From Alphaproteobacteria bacterium (lineage in GTDB: Bacteria > Pseudomonadota > Alphaproteobacteria > Micavibrionales > Micavibrionaceae), in contig JAJFGU010000021.1 of assembly GCA_021775955.1 (NCBI GenBank), forward strand, positions 62,001 to 126,000: a stretch of 64,000 nucleotides of DNA, in the 5' to 3' direction. Under the pieces are notes generated by a model. The model searched no databases. It was not told the origin of the DNA and saw only the letters and a list, made by a program, of their open reading frames with translations. The position numbers and the translations under genes are program-made. Position 1 is the stretch's first letter; every line of letters starts with the position of its first letter. This document shows positions 53,642 to 62,165 of this stretch, in pieces.

Positions 53642-55726
53642 TTATTGCTCCGCGGGACCTCCAGTCTGCCAATGGGCACTCGCTACTTCCCGCTCTTCAT
53701 CGATATTGGAATTATCGTTCTCACGCAGTCTTTGATAAACAAGCCGAGCCAGAGATTCATATTCGAGTGGCTTGGCCATAAAATAGGCATCTTCCGGGAG
53801 CTCAACCCGCGCCATTTTTCCATTGGCTGGATACCCGCTCATAAATATAATTTTAGTCTCTTCTCGCAAAGATTGAAACAATTCCGCCAGTTTCACACCA
53901 TTGAGTTCCGGCATCACAACATCAGTTAGCAGGATGTCAATTTTACCTTCAAAATCTTCCTGTTTTGCAAGAGCCTCATTTCCATTACTCGCTTCTATTA
54001 CCGTCATACCCAATTTCTCCAACATGCCGCCGACAAGCATTCGTAAATCCGGCTCATCTTCTGCCACCAAAACCGTATAACCGTTTAATTGCAAATTCTT
54101 GATATCTTCAACATTGCCTGCAACCTGCCTTGATGGCTCTTTATCACTCATCAGAATATAGACGGCCATTGTTGTCCCTCTGCCCGGAGCAGACTGAACA
54201 TCTATCGTGCCACCAATTTCCTTGACCAAGCCATAGACCATGGATAGGCCAAGCCCCGTTCCCTTACCCTGCTCCTTGGTTGTAAAAAACGGATCAAAAA
54301 CACGATTCAGCGTTTCTTTATCCATCCCCATCCCGGTATCCGTCACACTCAAACAGGCAAATCTATTTTCTTTTTCTTCTTCTGGGATGCTGGAAGGAAG
54401 CTCCTCCTTCTCAACCTCTTTAACTTCCACCATAAAGGCTCCACCATCCGGCATGGCATCGCGCGCATTCACAGCAAAATTCATCAGAATCTGACCAACC
54501 TTATCGGGCGCACCCTCTATACAAACCTGGCGCGGCGGCGTTCTCATTGTAAACCGGATGGACGCGTCCAGCAGCGGACGCAGAAGGGTTTCCTGCTCCC
54601 TGACAACCTCACATAAATCAATCACATCCTGTGTCACAATCTTGTGACGGCTGAACATCAGCATGCGCTGGGTCAGACTTGCTGCACGTTTGGTAGCAAC
54701 ACGCGTATGCTCCAGATAGTCAGAAACCTTGCTGCCTTCTTCGATTTCATTGGAAGCAAGCCTGACATAACCATCTATAATCGACAGGACATTGTTAAAG
54801 TCATGGGCCACACCGGCTGCCAGCTGCCCTAAAGCCTCTAGTTTTTGCCCTTGAAAAGCCTCAGCTTCCCGTAACTTTTGTTCGGTTGTCTCCGTAAAAA
54901 TACCGATAAACAAATCCAAACGCTCCGCACTGTCTTTGACAGGCGTCAGCTTCACACTAAACCAGCGAGGGCTTGCTTCTCTGGAAATAGCAACTTCAAT
55001 ATCAGTTGCCTCCCCTTCTTTAATTGCCTGAAAAAGCGATTGCGCAGCATCATGATTATCAAGAGCATCCAGAACAAACGCCCAGTCATTCCCGACAATT
55101 TCTCTACGCGGCATCTCTACAAGCTTACAAAACGCATCATTGGCAAATATAACGGGATTGTTTTCTGTTTTGGGATCGCTGATAATAATCCCGGTCGCCG
55201 CTGCCTCAATAGCCTGTGTAAGCTCATGACTATAGCGATTAAGACGAAGAAACTGTTGCTCATGCTCCCTCAGGTCGCTGATGTCATCCAGAACAAAAAC
55301 AACACGCTTACCTTCTGTTTTTTTGGCTTCAACATGACATATACTTCCTTCGCCCCATTCAATAACCTCACGAAAATCTTGAGAGTCTTGTTGCCTAGCC
55401 GTTTTGTCGATTGCATTTTTTAGGCTCTCGTCATATTCAATGGCGTGGTCATATAAGTAATTTAAAAAACTATCGAGCGTTAGAATGTCGCCCTGCTCTT
55501 TGTGTATAAAAGGCAGGAATTCATAAGCCTGCCTGTTGGCCTTGAGGAACTTTTCTTCTGCATCAAAAAACACCAGCCCACGGCCCGGCATACCCATTGA
55601 ATCTTCAAATAGATCAGAAACGCGCCCCCATTTATTTTTCTGCCGCCATAAAAAATAAAGAGCGACACCCGCCACAACCAGAAGGACCGTCTCAAACCCC
55701 AAAGCCAACCATGCATAATCTTTCAT
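53642..55726 (-). CDS. Hybrid sensor histidine kinase with PAS domains and receiver
   Basis: 694 residues from ATG 55726 (GTGGAG upstream). An N-terminal membrane helix (LALGFETVLLVVAGVALYFLW), then two PAS regions (about 40-150 and 170-285), the second including VIFANDAFCKLVEMPRREIVG. HisKA has the phosphorylated His in GVAHDFNNVLSII, the ATPase has NFAVNARDAMPDGG and VTDTGMGMD, and the C-terminal receiver has LLTDVVMPELNG. Architecture resembles CckA, though only one membrane helix is seen, so the identity is open. Confidence 0.9.
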   Translation of the reverse strand: MKDYAWLALGFETVLLVVAGVALYFLWRQKNKWGRVSDLFEDSMGMPGRGLVFFDAEEKFLKANRQAYEFLPFIHKEQGDILTLDSFLNYLYDHAIEYDESLKNAIDKTARQQDSQDFREVIEWGEGSICHVEAKKTEGKRVVFVLDDISDLREHEQQFLRLNRYSHELTQAIEAAATGIIISDPKTENNPVIFANDAFCKLVEMPRREIVGNDWAFVLDALDNHDAAQSLFQAIKEGEATDIEVAISREASPRWFSVKLTPVKDSAERLDLFIGIFTETTEQKLREAEAFQGQKLEALGQLAAGVAHDFNNVLSIIDGYVRLASNEIEEGSKVSDYLEHTRVATKRAASLTQRMLMFSRHKIVTQDVIDLCEVVREQETLLRPLLDASIRFTMRTPPRQVCIEGAPDKVGQILMNFAVNARDAMPDGGAFMVEVKEVEKEELPSSIPEEEKENRFACLSVTDTGMGMDKETLNRVFDPFFTTKEQGKGTGLGLSMVYGLVKEIGGTIDVQSAPGRGTTMAVYILMSDKEPSRQVAGNVEDIKNLQLNGYTVLVAEDEPDLRMLVGGMLEKLGMTVIEASNGNEALAKQEDFEGKIDILLTDVVMPELNGVKLAELFQSLREETKIIFMSGYPANGKMARVELPEDAYFMAKPLEYESLARLVYQRLRENDNSNIDEEREVASAHWQTGGPAEQ

Positions 55727-55903
55727 ATTCTCCACCCAATAAATTATCACCTTCTAATAAATTACCCCCAGCAATGCCTAAAAGCACAGCCCTTCTTACT
55801 TTGACATACATAAGCATATCCCTAACACTTAAGAATAGGATTCTGGTTCCTGGTCTTTATTTGCATTCTGCAAATGATTTTTGTCCTCTAAAGCCGTACC
55901 CCA

Positions 55904-58045
55904 ATGCCCTTTCGTGCATTTTTTTTAGCCATTTTGATTCTGATACCTACATATCTGGGTATCTTCGTGGCATTCTACGCTCCCAATGCCCTGGCAGAAG
56001 ACTCAACGCAGAACCATCAATACTCTCCCATGCTTTTTGGCGCTTTGGGCCTGAATACAATTCCAAATGCCCGCATGGCACCGGCTGGTACAATCTCAGC
56101 CGGCGTATCAACGCTTGATCCTTACGTTCACGGCTTTCTCGGCTTTCAAATGGCAGACCCGCTATTTATCGCTGTCCGCCAGAGCGCAGAAGTTTCCAAT
56201 ATCAACGCCTCGGCAGACCGCCTCTATCCCGGCGTTGATCTCAAATTGCAGCTTATGAAGGAAAACCGCTACCGCCCGGCTGTTGCGCTTGGTTTACAAT
56301 CGGCTATCGGTCATAAACGCATGGCCGGAGAATATCTTGCCCTGTCCAAACGCTATCGCGACTTTGATTTCACAGCCGGCATGGGATGGGGCCGCTTCGG
56401 CAGCGCCGGTCATATTGATAATCCGTTGAAATCCTTCAGCGGCCATTTCGGCAGCGCACGCAGCCTCGATGGAGAAATGCCAAACGATGTGGCTGATTGG
56501 TTTACCGGCGAGAAAATCGGGCTGTTTGGCGGCGTGGAATATTTCACATCTTTTGTTGACGGACTATCGGTCAAGCTGGACTGGGGCGCCGACCGCTACG
56601 TGGCCGAAAGAACCGCCTTTGGTTTTAATGCTCCCGCCCCCTGGTCGGCCGGGCTTGCCTATCAACCGGTGCCGTGGGCAAATATGAGCGTTGCAATGCA
56701 GGGCACCGATAAAGTTATGGGCCGCTTATCGGTGCAGGGAAGCCCGGATAGCTGGCCGTTTAAAAACCATCAGGAGACACAACCCGAACCTTTGCGTCGC
56801 TTCCGAACCGAGCTTGCTTTGCCGGGGCAAATGGAAGTTTCAGCCAACAGCGATGGTATTATGCTTTATGACGCGTCCCGCGACATGCATTTTGCCCAGG
56901 CAAAGCTCCATATAAACGCCCATACGCCGATGCCGCTTCAGCTGGGCCAGACTGTGCGCCATATGGCCAATCACGCCGGACCGGCCATTGAGGAACTCTA
57001 CATCACACCAACGCTTCATAATCTGCGCGGCCCGACAGTGCGTCTGATACGCAGTGATTTTGAGCAGGCTCTTGCACAAAAACAAGGAAGCCCGGCAGAA
57101 ATCTGGCGCAACGCTGCGTTCATTACGCACAATGAAAAACCGGAAGGCGCAAAAGAAGAATCGTCATTCCGGCTGATCGATTACTTTAAGCCCACAAACT
57201 TTAGATTAATTCTCGATAACGATTTCAGCCTGTCCGAAGAGGACAGTGGCACGCTTTACCGCACAGCCCTGATCATAGAAAAAACCGCTCCGAAGTTTTT
57301 TGGCCTGCTGACAAGTGGCGCAGCGGTGCGGATCAACATCTCTGACAATCTCGATAATATCCGTAAATTTCGCCCGCGTGTTTTATTGCCGGTGCGTAGC
57401 AATGTCGATGAGTTTGCCGACACCAGAGTCAGTGTCGAGCGCCTTTACACCAGCTTTACCCACAGCTTCAATCCGAACCTGCACACTGCTCTGACCACAG
57501 GCTATCTCGAAGAAATGTATGCGGGCTTTGGCGGTGAAATTCTCTACCGTCCCTTTGGCAAACGTTTTGCCCTTGGCGCTGAAAGCTGGCTTGCCTTAAA
57601 ACGCGATCCCGATGCCAATATGCATATGGGGTTGAACGGCGATCATCTTTTGAGCGGACATGTGAATGCGTGGTATGACATTCCTAATCTTGATCTCACG
57701 GTGCAGGGCCGCGCCGGACGATATCTGGCCGAAGATGTCGGTGCCAGCCTGGCACTGCAAAAGGACTTCAAAAACGGCGCAAAACTAGAAGGATTCGTCA
57801 CAGTCTCAGACAATGCCGATTTCGATGTGTTTGGCGGCACCACCCATGCCTATAACGGCATCCGCTTTTCCCTGCCGCTGGGCAGTATCAAACATGTGCC
57901 CCAGGGCAGTGAAATCCGCGTCAAAATAGCGCCGCAGGGCCGCGACATAGGCCAGTCTATCGATAACCCCCTGCCACTTTATGAAGCCACAGAAAGCTTC
58001 TCCAAAGACCATCTGATAGCTCACTGGAACAGCGTTTTGGAATAG
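55904..58045 (+). CDS. YjbH-domain outer-membrane protein
   Basis: 713 residues. Signal peptide (LAILILIPTYLGIFVAFYAP, cleaving near ALAED), then YjbH-type sequence: LFGALGLNTIPNARMAPAGT is the signature, with many alternating polar/hydrophobic strands later, ending in IRFSLPLGS. YjbH proteins are outer-membrane barrels tied to exopolysaccharide export. No other eps genes lie nearby except the glycosyltransferase at 63534. Divergent from the sensor kinase; the ATG at 55904 lacks a clear ribosome site. Confidence 0.85.
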   Translation: MPFRAFFLAILILIPTYLGIFVAFYAPNALAEDSTQNHQYSPMLFGALGLNTIPNARMAPAGTISAGVSTLDPYVHGFLGFQMADPLFIAVRQSAEVSNINASADRLYPGVDLKLQLMKENRYRPAVALGLQSAIGHKRMAGEYLALSKRYRDFDFTAGMGWGRFGSAGHIDNPLKSFSGHFGSARSLDGEMPNDVADWFTGEKIGLFGGVEYFTSFVDGLSVKLDWGADRYVAERTAFGFNAPAPWSAGLAYQPVPWANMSVAMQGTDKVMGRLSVQGSPDSWPFKNHQETQPEPLRRFRTELALPGQMEVSANSDGIMLYDASRDMHFAQAKLHINAHTPMPLQLGQTVRHMANHAGPAIEELYITPTLHNLRGPTVRLIRSDFEQALAQKQGSPAEIWRNAAFITHNEKPEGAKEESSFRLIDYFKPTNFRLILDNDFSLSEEDSGTLYRTALIIEKTAPKFFGLLTSGAAVRINISDNLDNIRKFRPRVLLPVRSNVDEFADTRVSVERLYTSFTHSFNPNLHTALTTGYLEEMYAGFGGEILYRPFGKRFALGAESWLALKRDPDANMHMGLNGDHLLSGHVNAWYDIPNLDLTVQGRAGRYLAEDVGASLALQKDFKNGAKLEGFVTVSDNADFDVFGGTTHAYNGIRFSLPLGSIKHVPQGSEIRVKIAPQGRDIGQSIDNPLPLYEATESFSKDHLIAHWNSVLE

Positions 58046-58064
58046 CTTATCTCTTACCCCTCCA

Positions 58065-58184
58065 CCCCCTCACCCACTGCGGCTAACACTGCTTTGCAGC
58101 GAAGCCTCGTTACCCTCTCCCTTGGGGAGAGGGATGTGTAAGCTTAGTAAGCGTAGCGAACTTAGCTGAAGCTGGGTGAGGGGG
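58065..58184. repeat. Palindromic repeat family 2, copy 2
   Basis: CCCCTCACCC at the left pairs with GGGTGAGGGG at the right; the core is CCCTCTCCCTTGGGGAGAGGG (written as CCCTCTCCC, TT, GGGGAGAGGG). Inner GCTTAGTAAGC and GAACTTAGCTGAAGC segments distinguish this copy. Lies between the YjbH and LamG genes. Confidence 0.85.
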
Positions 58185-58271
58185 AAAAACCCTGAAAAAA
58201 CCCTCTAAAATTAACTTTTTTCCAAGAAAAAACCTGTTATCCTGAAAGATGAGGGGAATGACGTTAAAACC

Positions 58272-60647
58272 ATGAAAAACGTAATTTTTAGCGCGATATT
58301 GGCTTTATGTTTGCTGACAACCGGGCAAGCCTATGCAGTCTGTTCGTCTCCTGCGGGCGTAGCCGGTGAAATTGAATACGACACCACCGCCAACACATTT
58401 GAATATTGCGACGACACCAACTGGGTCGACATGAAACACGATGCCGGTGGCATCACAGGCCTGATCGGGCACTGGAAACTCGATGAAACCAGCGGCTCAT
58501 CCATCACCGATTCCTCCGGCTCCGGCAACACAGGCACATGGAGCGACAGCGTCGATGACGATGTCACGGGTGAAACTGCCGCCGGGGTAATTGATACCAG
58601 CATCAATTTTGACGGCAGCAATGACAAAATCACCTTGACCTCCGCCAGCGCTGCCAACAAAACTGCCTTCACCATGTCCGGTTGGTTCAAATCAGATGTC
58701 GCCGTACAAACAACCAGGCAAGTTGTCTATAACGAAGCCAACACCGGTCAGTGCGACAACGAAACTGTCCGGCTTCAGTTCTTGGATGGGCAGACCGGAC
58801 AACCCGGAACCAATGTCTTTTTAGAGGCCAACAACACAACCGTGCTGAATGCAGCGCAGGTTGAGTTGAAAGACAGCACCTGGCATCATATGGTCGGGGT
58901 GGTCGATACAGTGTCAGACGATCACCGCCTTTATGTTGACGGCGTAGAATACACGCAGACCACAGCAATTGGCACCCTGTCCAGCCAGACAGTTTACACC
59001 AATATCGGGGGAAGGGGTTGTGCCAACGGCAACATGGATGGTGAAATCGACGATGTGCGGATTTACGATCGCGCCCTGACCAAGGCCGAAGCGCTGGCGC
59101 TCTACGCGGCTGGTATTGAACTTGATAAGGGCCTGCTCGGACATTGGGAACTTGATGAGACCACCGGCACGGTGCTATCCGATTCCTCTGCGGGCGGCAA
59201 TGATTCCGGCTTTGACGATGACAGTGATGATGATCAAAACGATGACATCTCTGCAGAATCCACCACTGGCCGGGTCGGCACAGGAGCCATCGATTTTGAC
59301 GGCACGGATGACTACGGCGCCGCCCCTGCCACCAATCTTTTGACAGGTGGCTACGGCGAACTTACCGCCGCCGCCTGGGTGAAGGTGGGGGCATCCAATA
59401 ATAGTAACGCCCGCATTATAACCTATGCCAATAATGACAATGACCGGTTTACCATTCGTCTGGATGATGCGAACACAACAGCTGATGTAAGTGGCTATGT
59501 AGAGAGCGGCAATACTGAATACAACCTCGACAATTCATCTGACAATGTGATCACCGATGCGGATTGGCACCATGTTACCATGACCTTTACCAATGGTGAT
59601 ACCACACGTCTCTATGTTGATGCTGTGGAAGTCGGGGAGCAAATCGGGAGCAATGGATCAGGAACCGTTTTTAAAAAGGCAAACGATATTGTCTATATCG
59701 GCGTTGGGAACCACGATGACGCTACTCATTTCTTCGACGGCGTGATCGACGATGTGCGGATTTATGACCGCGCCCTGAACTTTGCGGAGATTGAAAATTT
59801 GAACCATATGGGCGCTCTGATTGGCCATTGGAAGCTGGATGAGAGCGGCAACACAAGCACGGCTGTTGATTCTATATCAGCAAATAACGGCACGTTAACA
59901 AGCTTCCCCGCCGATCCAACGGCCAACTGGGTTACAGGCAATATCGACGGCGCACTCGATTTTGACGGCACGAATGATCACATTTTAGTTTCAAGCCCCG
60001 ACCTGCCGACCGATGATTTCACCTACGCAATGTGGGCCTATCTGCATACAGTCAATGACGAGGACCTGATCATGATCAGTGATGGCGCTGGCGGAAATGA
60101 AATTGATCTTTTTGTGGACCCGGCTTTGACACTTGATATCAACGATGGAACCGTTATATCCAGCACAGGCGTCGTCACCGCCAATACCTGGACACATATA
60201 GCCATCACCCGCAGCGGAAGCTCAGTTCAACTTTATATTAACGCTGTACCTGACGGATCCGGAACAGAGGCTGCTACCCTGAACTTTTCAACCTGTGACT
60301 TGATCATCGGGGCGGACGCTGATAGCGCCTGTACCGGCACCCTTGGCAACTATACCAATGGCCTGATTGATGATCTGCGCATTTACGACCGGGGGCTAAA
60401 CGCCGCGGAAGTCAGTGATCTTTATAATACCACCACGCCCTGTTCCACAGCCGGGCAGATGTATTATGATGCAACCGATGAAGTGTTTAAATTCTGTGAC
60501 GGCACGGATACATGGCCCGTCGCGCCGGACGGTGTGGGTGGAGGCGGGTGCGTAACCCCGACAGCCACCGCCGGGGCGATGAACTACAATGCCGGCACCG
60601 ATGTCATGCAATATTGCGATGGCGCCAGCTGGGTTGATATTGATTAA
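58272..60647 (+). CDS. Secreted protein with three LamG domains
   Basis: 791 residues with a signal peptide (FSAILALCLLTTGQAYA). Three concanavalin-like LamG units each open with GLIGHWKLDE or close variants (near residues 61, 280 and 515) and close with DDVRIYDRAL or DDLRIYDRGL. A short motif of about 30 residues, Cys ... AGxxxYD ... CDG/CDD ... W, occurs once before the LamG units and twice after. Such proteins are surface or matrix binding proteins; the ligand is probably a glycan. Flanked by family 2 repeats. Confidence 0.85.
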   Translation: MKNVIFSAILALCLLTTGQAYAVCSSPAGVAGEIEYDTTANTFEYCDDTNWVDMKHDAGGITGLIGHWKLDETSGSSITDSSGSGNTGTWSDSVDDDVTGETAAGVIDTSINFDGSNDKITLTSASAANKTAFTMSGWFKSDVAVQTTRQVVYNEANTGQCDNETVRLQFLDGQTGQPGTNVFLEANNTTVLNAAQVELKDSTWHHMVGVVDTVSDDHRLYVDGVEYTQTTAIGTLSSQTVYTNIGGRGCANGNMDGEIDDVRIYDRALTKAEALALYAAGIELDKGLLGHWELDETTGTVLSDSSAGGNDSGFDDDSDDDQNDDISAESTTGRVGTGAIDFDGTDDYGAAPATNLLTGGYGELTAAAWVKVGASNNSNARIITYANNDNDRFTIRLDDANTTADVSGYVESGNTEYNLDNSSDNVITDADWHHVTMTFTNGDTTRLYVDAVEVGEQIGSNGSGTVFKKANDIVYIGVGNHDDATHFFDGVIDDVRIYDRALNFAEIENLNHMGALIGHWKLDESGNTSTAVDSISANNGTLTSFPADPTANWVTGNIDGALDFDGTNDHILVSSPDLPTDDFTYAMWAYLHTVNDEDLIMISDGAGGNEIDLFVDPALTLDINDGTVISSTGVVTANTWTHIAITRSGSSVQLYINAVPDGSGTEAATLNFSTCDLIIGADADSACTGTLGNYTNGLIDDLRIYDRGLNAAEVSDLYNTTTPCSTAGQMYYDATDEVFKFCDGTDTWPVAPDGVGGGGCVTPTATAGAMNYNAGTDVMQYCDGASWVDID

Positions 60648-60658
60648 AGCCCACATTT

Positions 60659-60791
60659 CCACCCCTCACCCAGCTCCAGCTAAGCTCAGGCCTTGCCTTC
60701 GCTAAGCTTTCACATCCCTCTCCCATGGGGAGAGGGTAAGTATTTATTAGCGAGGTGAAAGCCGAGCTTAGAAATACTGGGTGAGGGGTGG
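60659..60791. repeat. Palindromic repeat family 2, copy 3
   Basis: CCACCCCTCACCCAG (60659-60673) pairs perfectly with CTGGGTGAGGGGTGG (60777-60791), 15 pairs. The core is CCCTCTCCCATGGGGAGAGGG in two parts, with AAGCTCAG and related arms between. First part of the 353-nt gap after the LamG gene. Confidence 0.85.
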
Positions 60792-60802
60792 CGGGAGAAA
60801 GC

Positions 60803-60831
60803 AAAAAAAACCGCCATATAAATATGACGGC
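60803..60831 (-). terminator. Intrinsic terminator with T8 tract
   Basis: On the minus strand CCGTCATAT, a TT loop and ATATGGCGG (nine pairs, one G-U) precede eight T residues. It would end the candidate small RNA or the rluD transcript. Confidence 0.75.
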
Positions 60832-60958
60832 TTAGTTCAGTACCAGATCGAATGAAACATATATTGGATTAAAACTTAATTCTCTTCTCTTGATGTCATA
60901 TGGCCGTTTGGCCTCTCTTGCCGCTGTTTGCCCGCTATAATTCTTTTTTAATCTCTAT
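60803..60958 (-). ncRNA. Candidate small RNA between rluD and the LamG gene
   Basis: On the minus strand a promoter-like pair (60965-60993) predicts a start near 60958, and a strong terminator with an eight-T run ends at 60803. The 156 nt between hold no convincing open frame. GGCCAAACGGCC forms a small hairpin in the middle. It could instead be the end of the rluD transcript (rluD stops at 61001). Confidence 0.4.
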
Positions 60959-60964
60959 ACTTCT

Positions 60965-60993
60965 ATAATACATACAATTTTATGTAAATTCAA
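60965..60993 (-). promoter_or_regulatory. Candidate promoter downstream of rluD
   Basis: On the minus strand TTGAAT (60993-60988), a 17-bp spacer and TATTAT (60970-60965). It lies just after the rluD stop and would not serve any protein gene. Confidence 0.4.
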
Positions 60994-61000
60994 GCCATTT

Positions 61001-62011
61001 TTATTTTTCCAGTAGTTTCAATAAGTTACCCATATCTTCGGGTATGGCTTTTTCGAAGGTCATCGCTTCTTTTGTCACCGGATGGATAAATTTTATGCTC
61101 TGTGCGTGCAGCGCCTGACGATCAAAAGCGGCAATAGGATCAATAACATCGCCCTCATACCCCTCCTTTTTCAGCGCCGCCTTAAGCGCTGTTGGTTGCG
61201 GGCCATATAAAGAGTCACCGATTAAAAAATTGCCCAGAGTCGCCATATGCACGCGGATCTGGTGCGTGCGTCCCGTCTCCAGCTTACATTCCACCAAAGA
61301 ACACGCCTCACCGAAGGACCGCTCGATCTTATAATGCGTGATCGCCTCCCGCCCGTTTTTCTCATTAATCGCCATTTTCTGGCGGTTCGTCGGGTGACGG
61401 CCTATCGGGCGGTTCACTTTGCCCTTGGGCGGCACCGGAACTTTAAACACCAGCGCCTTATAGACCCGGCTCAAAGACCGGTCCGATAATTGTTCCGATA
61501 AGCCCTTGTGCGCCTTGTCGGTTTTGGCAACCACCATTAATCCTGTGGTGTTTTTGTCGAGGCGGTGCACAATGCCCGGACGCATGACCCCGCCAATGCC
61601 GGAAAGCTCCTCGCCGCAATGATGGAGCAACGCATTGACCAGCGTGCCGCTCTGATGCCCTGCGCCTGGATGCACCACCATCCCGGCCGCCTTATTAATC
61701 ACCAGCAAATACTCATCCTCGAATACAACATCCAATAGAATATCTTCGGCTTCCGGATCGCAGGGAACGGGCGGCGGAATGTCGATTTCAAGGACATCCC
61801 CAACCTCCAGCTTGCGTGATGCCGCTTTCAGAGCCGCCCCATTTATGATCACCTGCCCGTCATCAATCAATGCCTGCACGCGTGAACGTGACAAGTCTTC
61901 ACACAGCAAACTCAAAGCCTTATCCGCCCGGCTTCCGGCATAACTTTCATCTATAATAAAACGATACGTTTCGTTTTTTTCTGGGGAGAGTGAAGAGGTT
62001 TCTGATATCAT
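61001..62011 (-). CDS. rluD: Pseudouridine synthase RluD family
   Basis: Modifies uridines in 23S rRNA helix 69. An S4 domain (SRADKALSLLCEDLSRSRVQALID in parts) is followed by the catalytic domain with GIVHRLDKNTTGLMVVAK (the Asp nucleophile), GRTHQIRVHMATLG and LHAQSIKF. 336 residues from ATG 62011, with GGACTC upstream; the frame runs on into repeat family 4, which is not family-like. Confidence 0.95.
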   Translation of the reverse strand: MISETSSLSPEKNETYRFIIDESYAGSRADKALSLLCEDLSRSRVQALIDDGQVIINGAALKAASRKLEVGDVLEIDIPPPVPCDPEAEDILLDVVFEDEYLLVINKAAGMVVHPGAGHQSGTLVNALLHHCGEELSGIGGVMRPGIVHRLDKNTTGLMVVAKTDKAHKGLSEQLSDRSLSRVYKALVFKVPVPPKGKVNRPIGRHPTNRQKMAINEKNGREAITHYKIERSFGEACSLVECKLETGRTHQIRVHMATLGNFLIGDSLYGPQPTALKAALKKEGYEGDVIDPIAAFDRQALHAQSIKFIHPVTKEAMTFEKAIPEDMGNLLKLLEK

Positions 62012-62027
62012 TTTAGAGTCCTGGTGG

Positions 62028-62160
62028 TGTGAGCAAAGAAAGAGAAATGCGCCGAAAACCCTGAATTTCGAGAACCGCATCGGAGAATACAATGACGTAT
62101 TTGAGAAGTGGAAGCACAGAAATTTTGGGTTTGCAGGCCATTTATCAAACTTTGCTCACA
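62028..62160. repeat. Structured repeat family 4, copy D
   Basis: Closing stem 62028-62038/62150-62160 (TGTGAGCAAAG/CTTTGCTCACA, 11 perfect pairs), long stem 62056-62069/62119-62132 (12 Watson-Crick pairs, one G-U, one mismatch), apical hairpin 62086-62090/62097-62101. Same plan as copy C at 21598-21729. On the minus strand it begins 6 nt after the stop of the gene ending at 62166 and ends 17 nt before rluD. Confidence 0.75.
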
Positions 62161-62165
62161 GCGGC

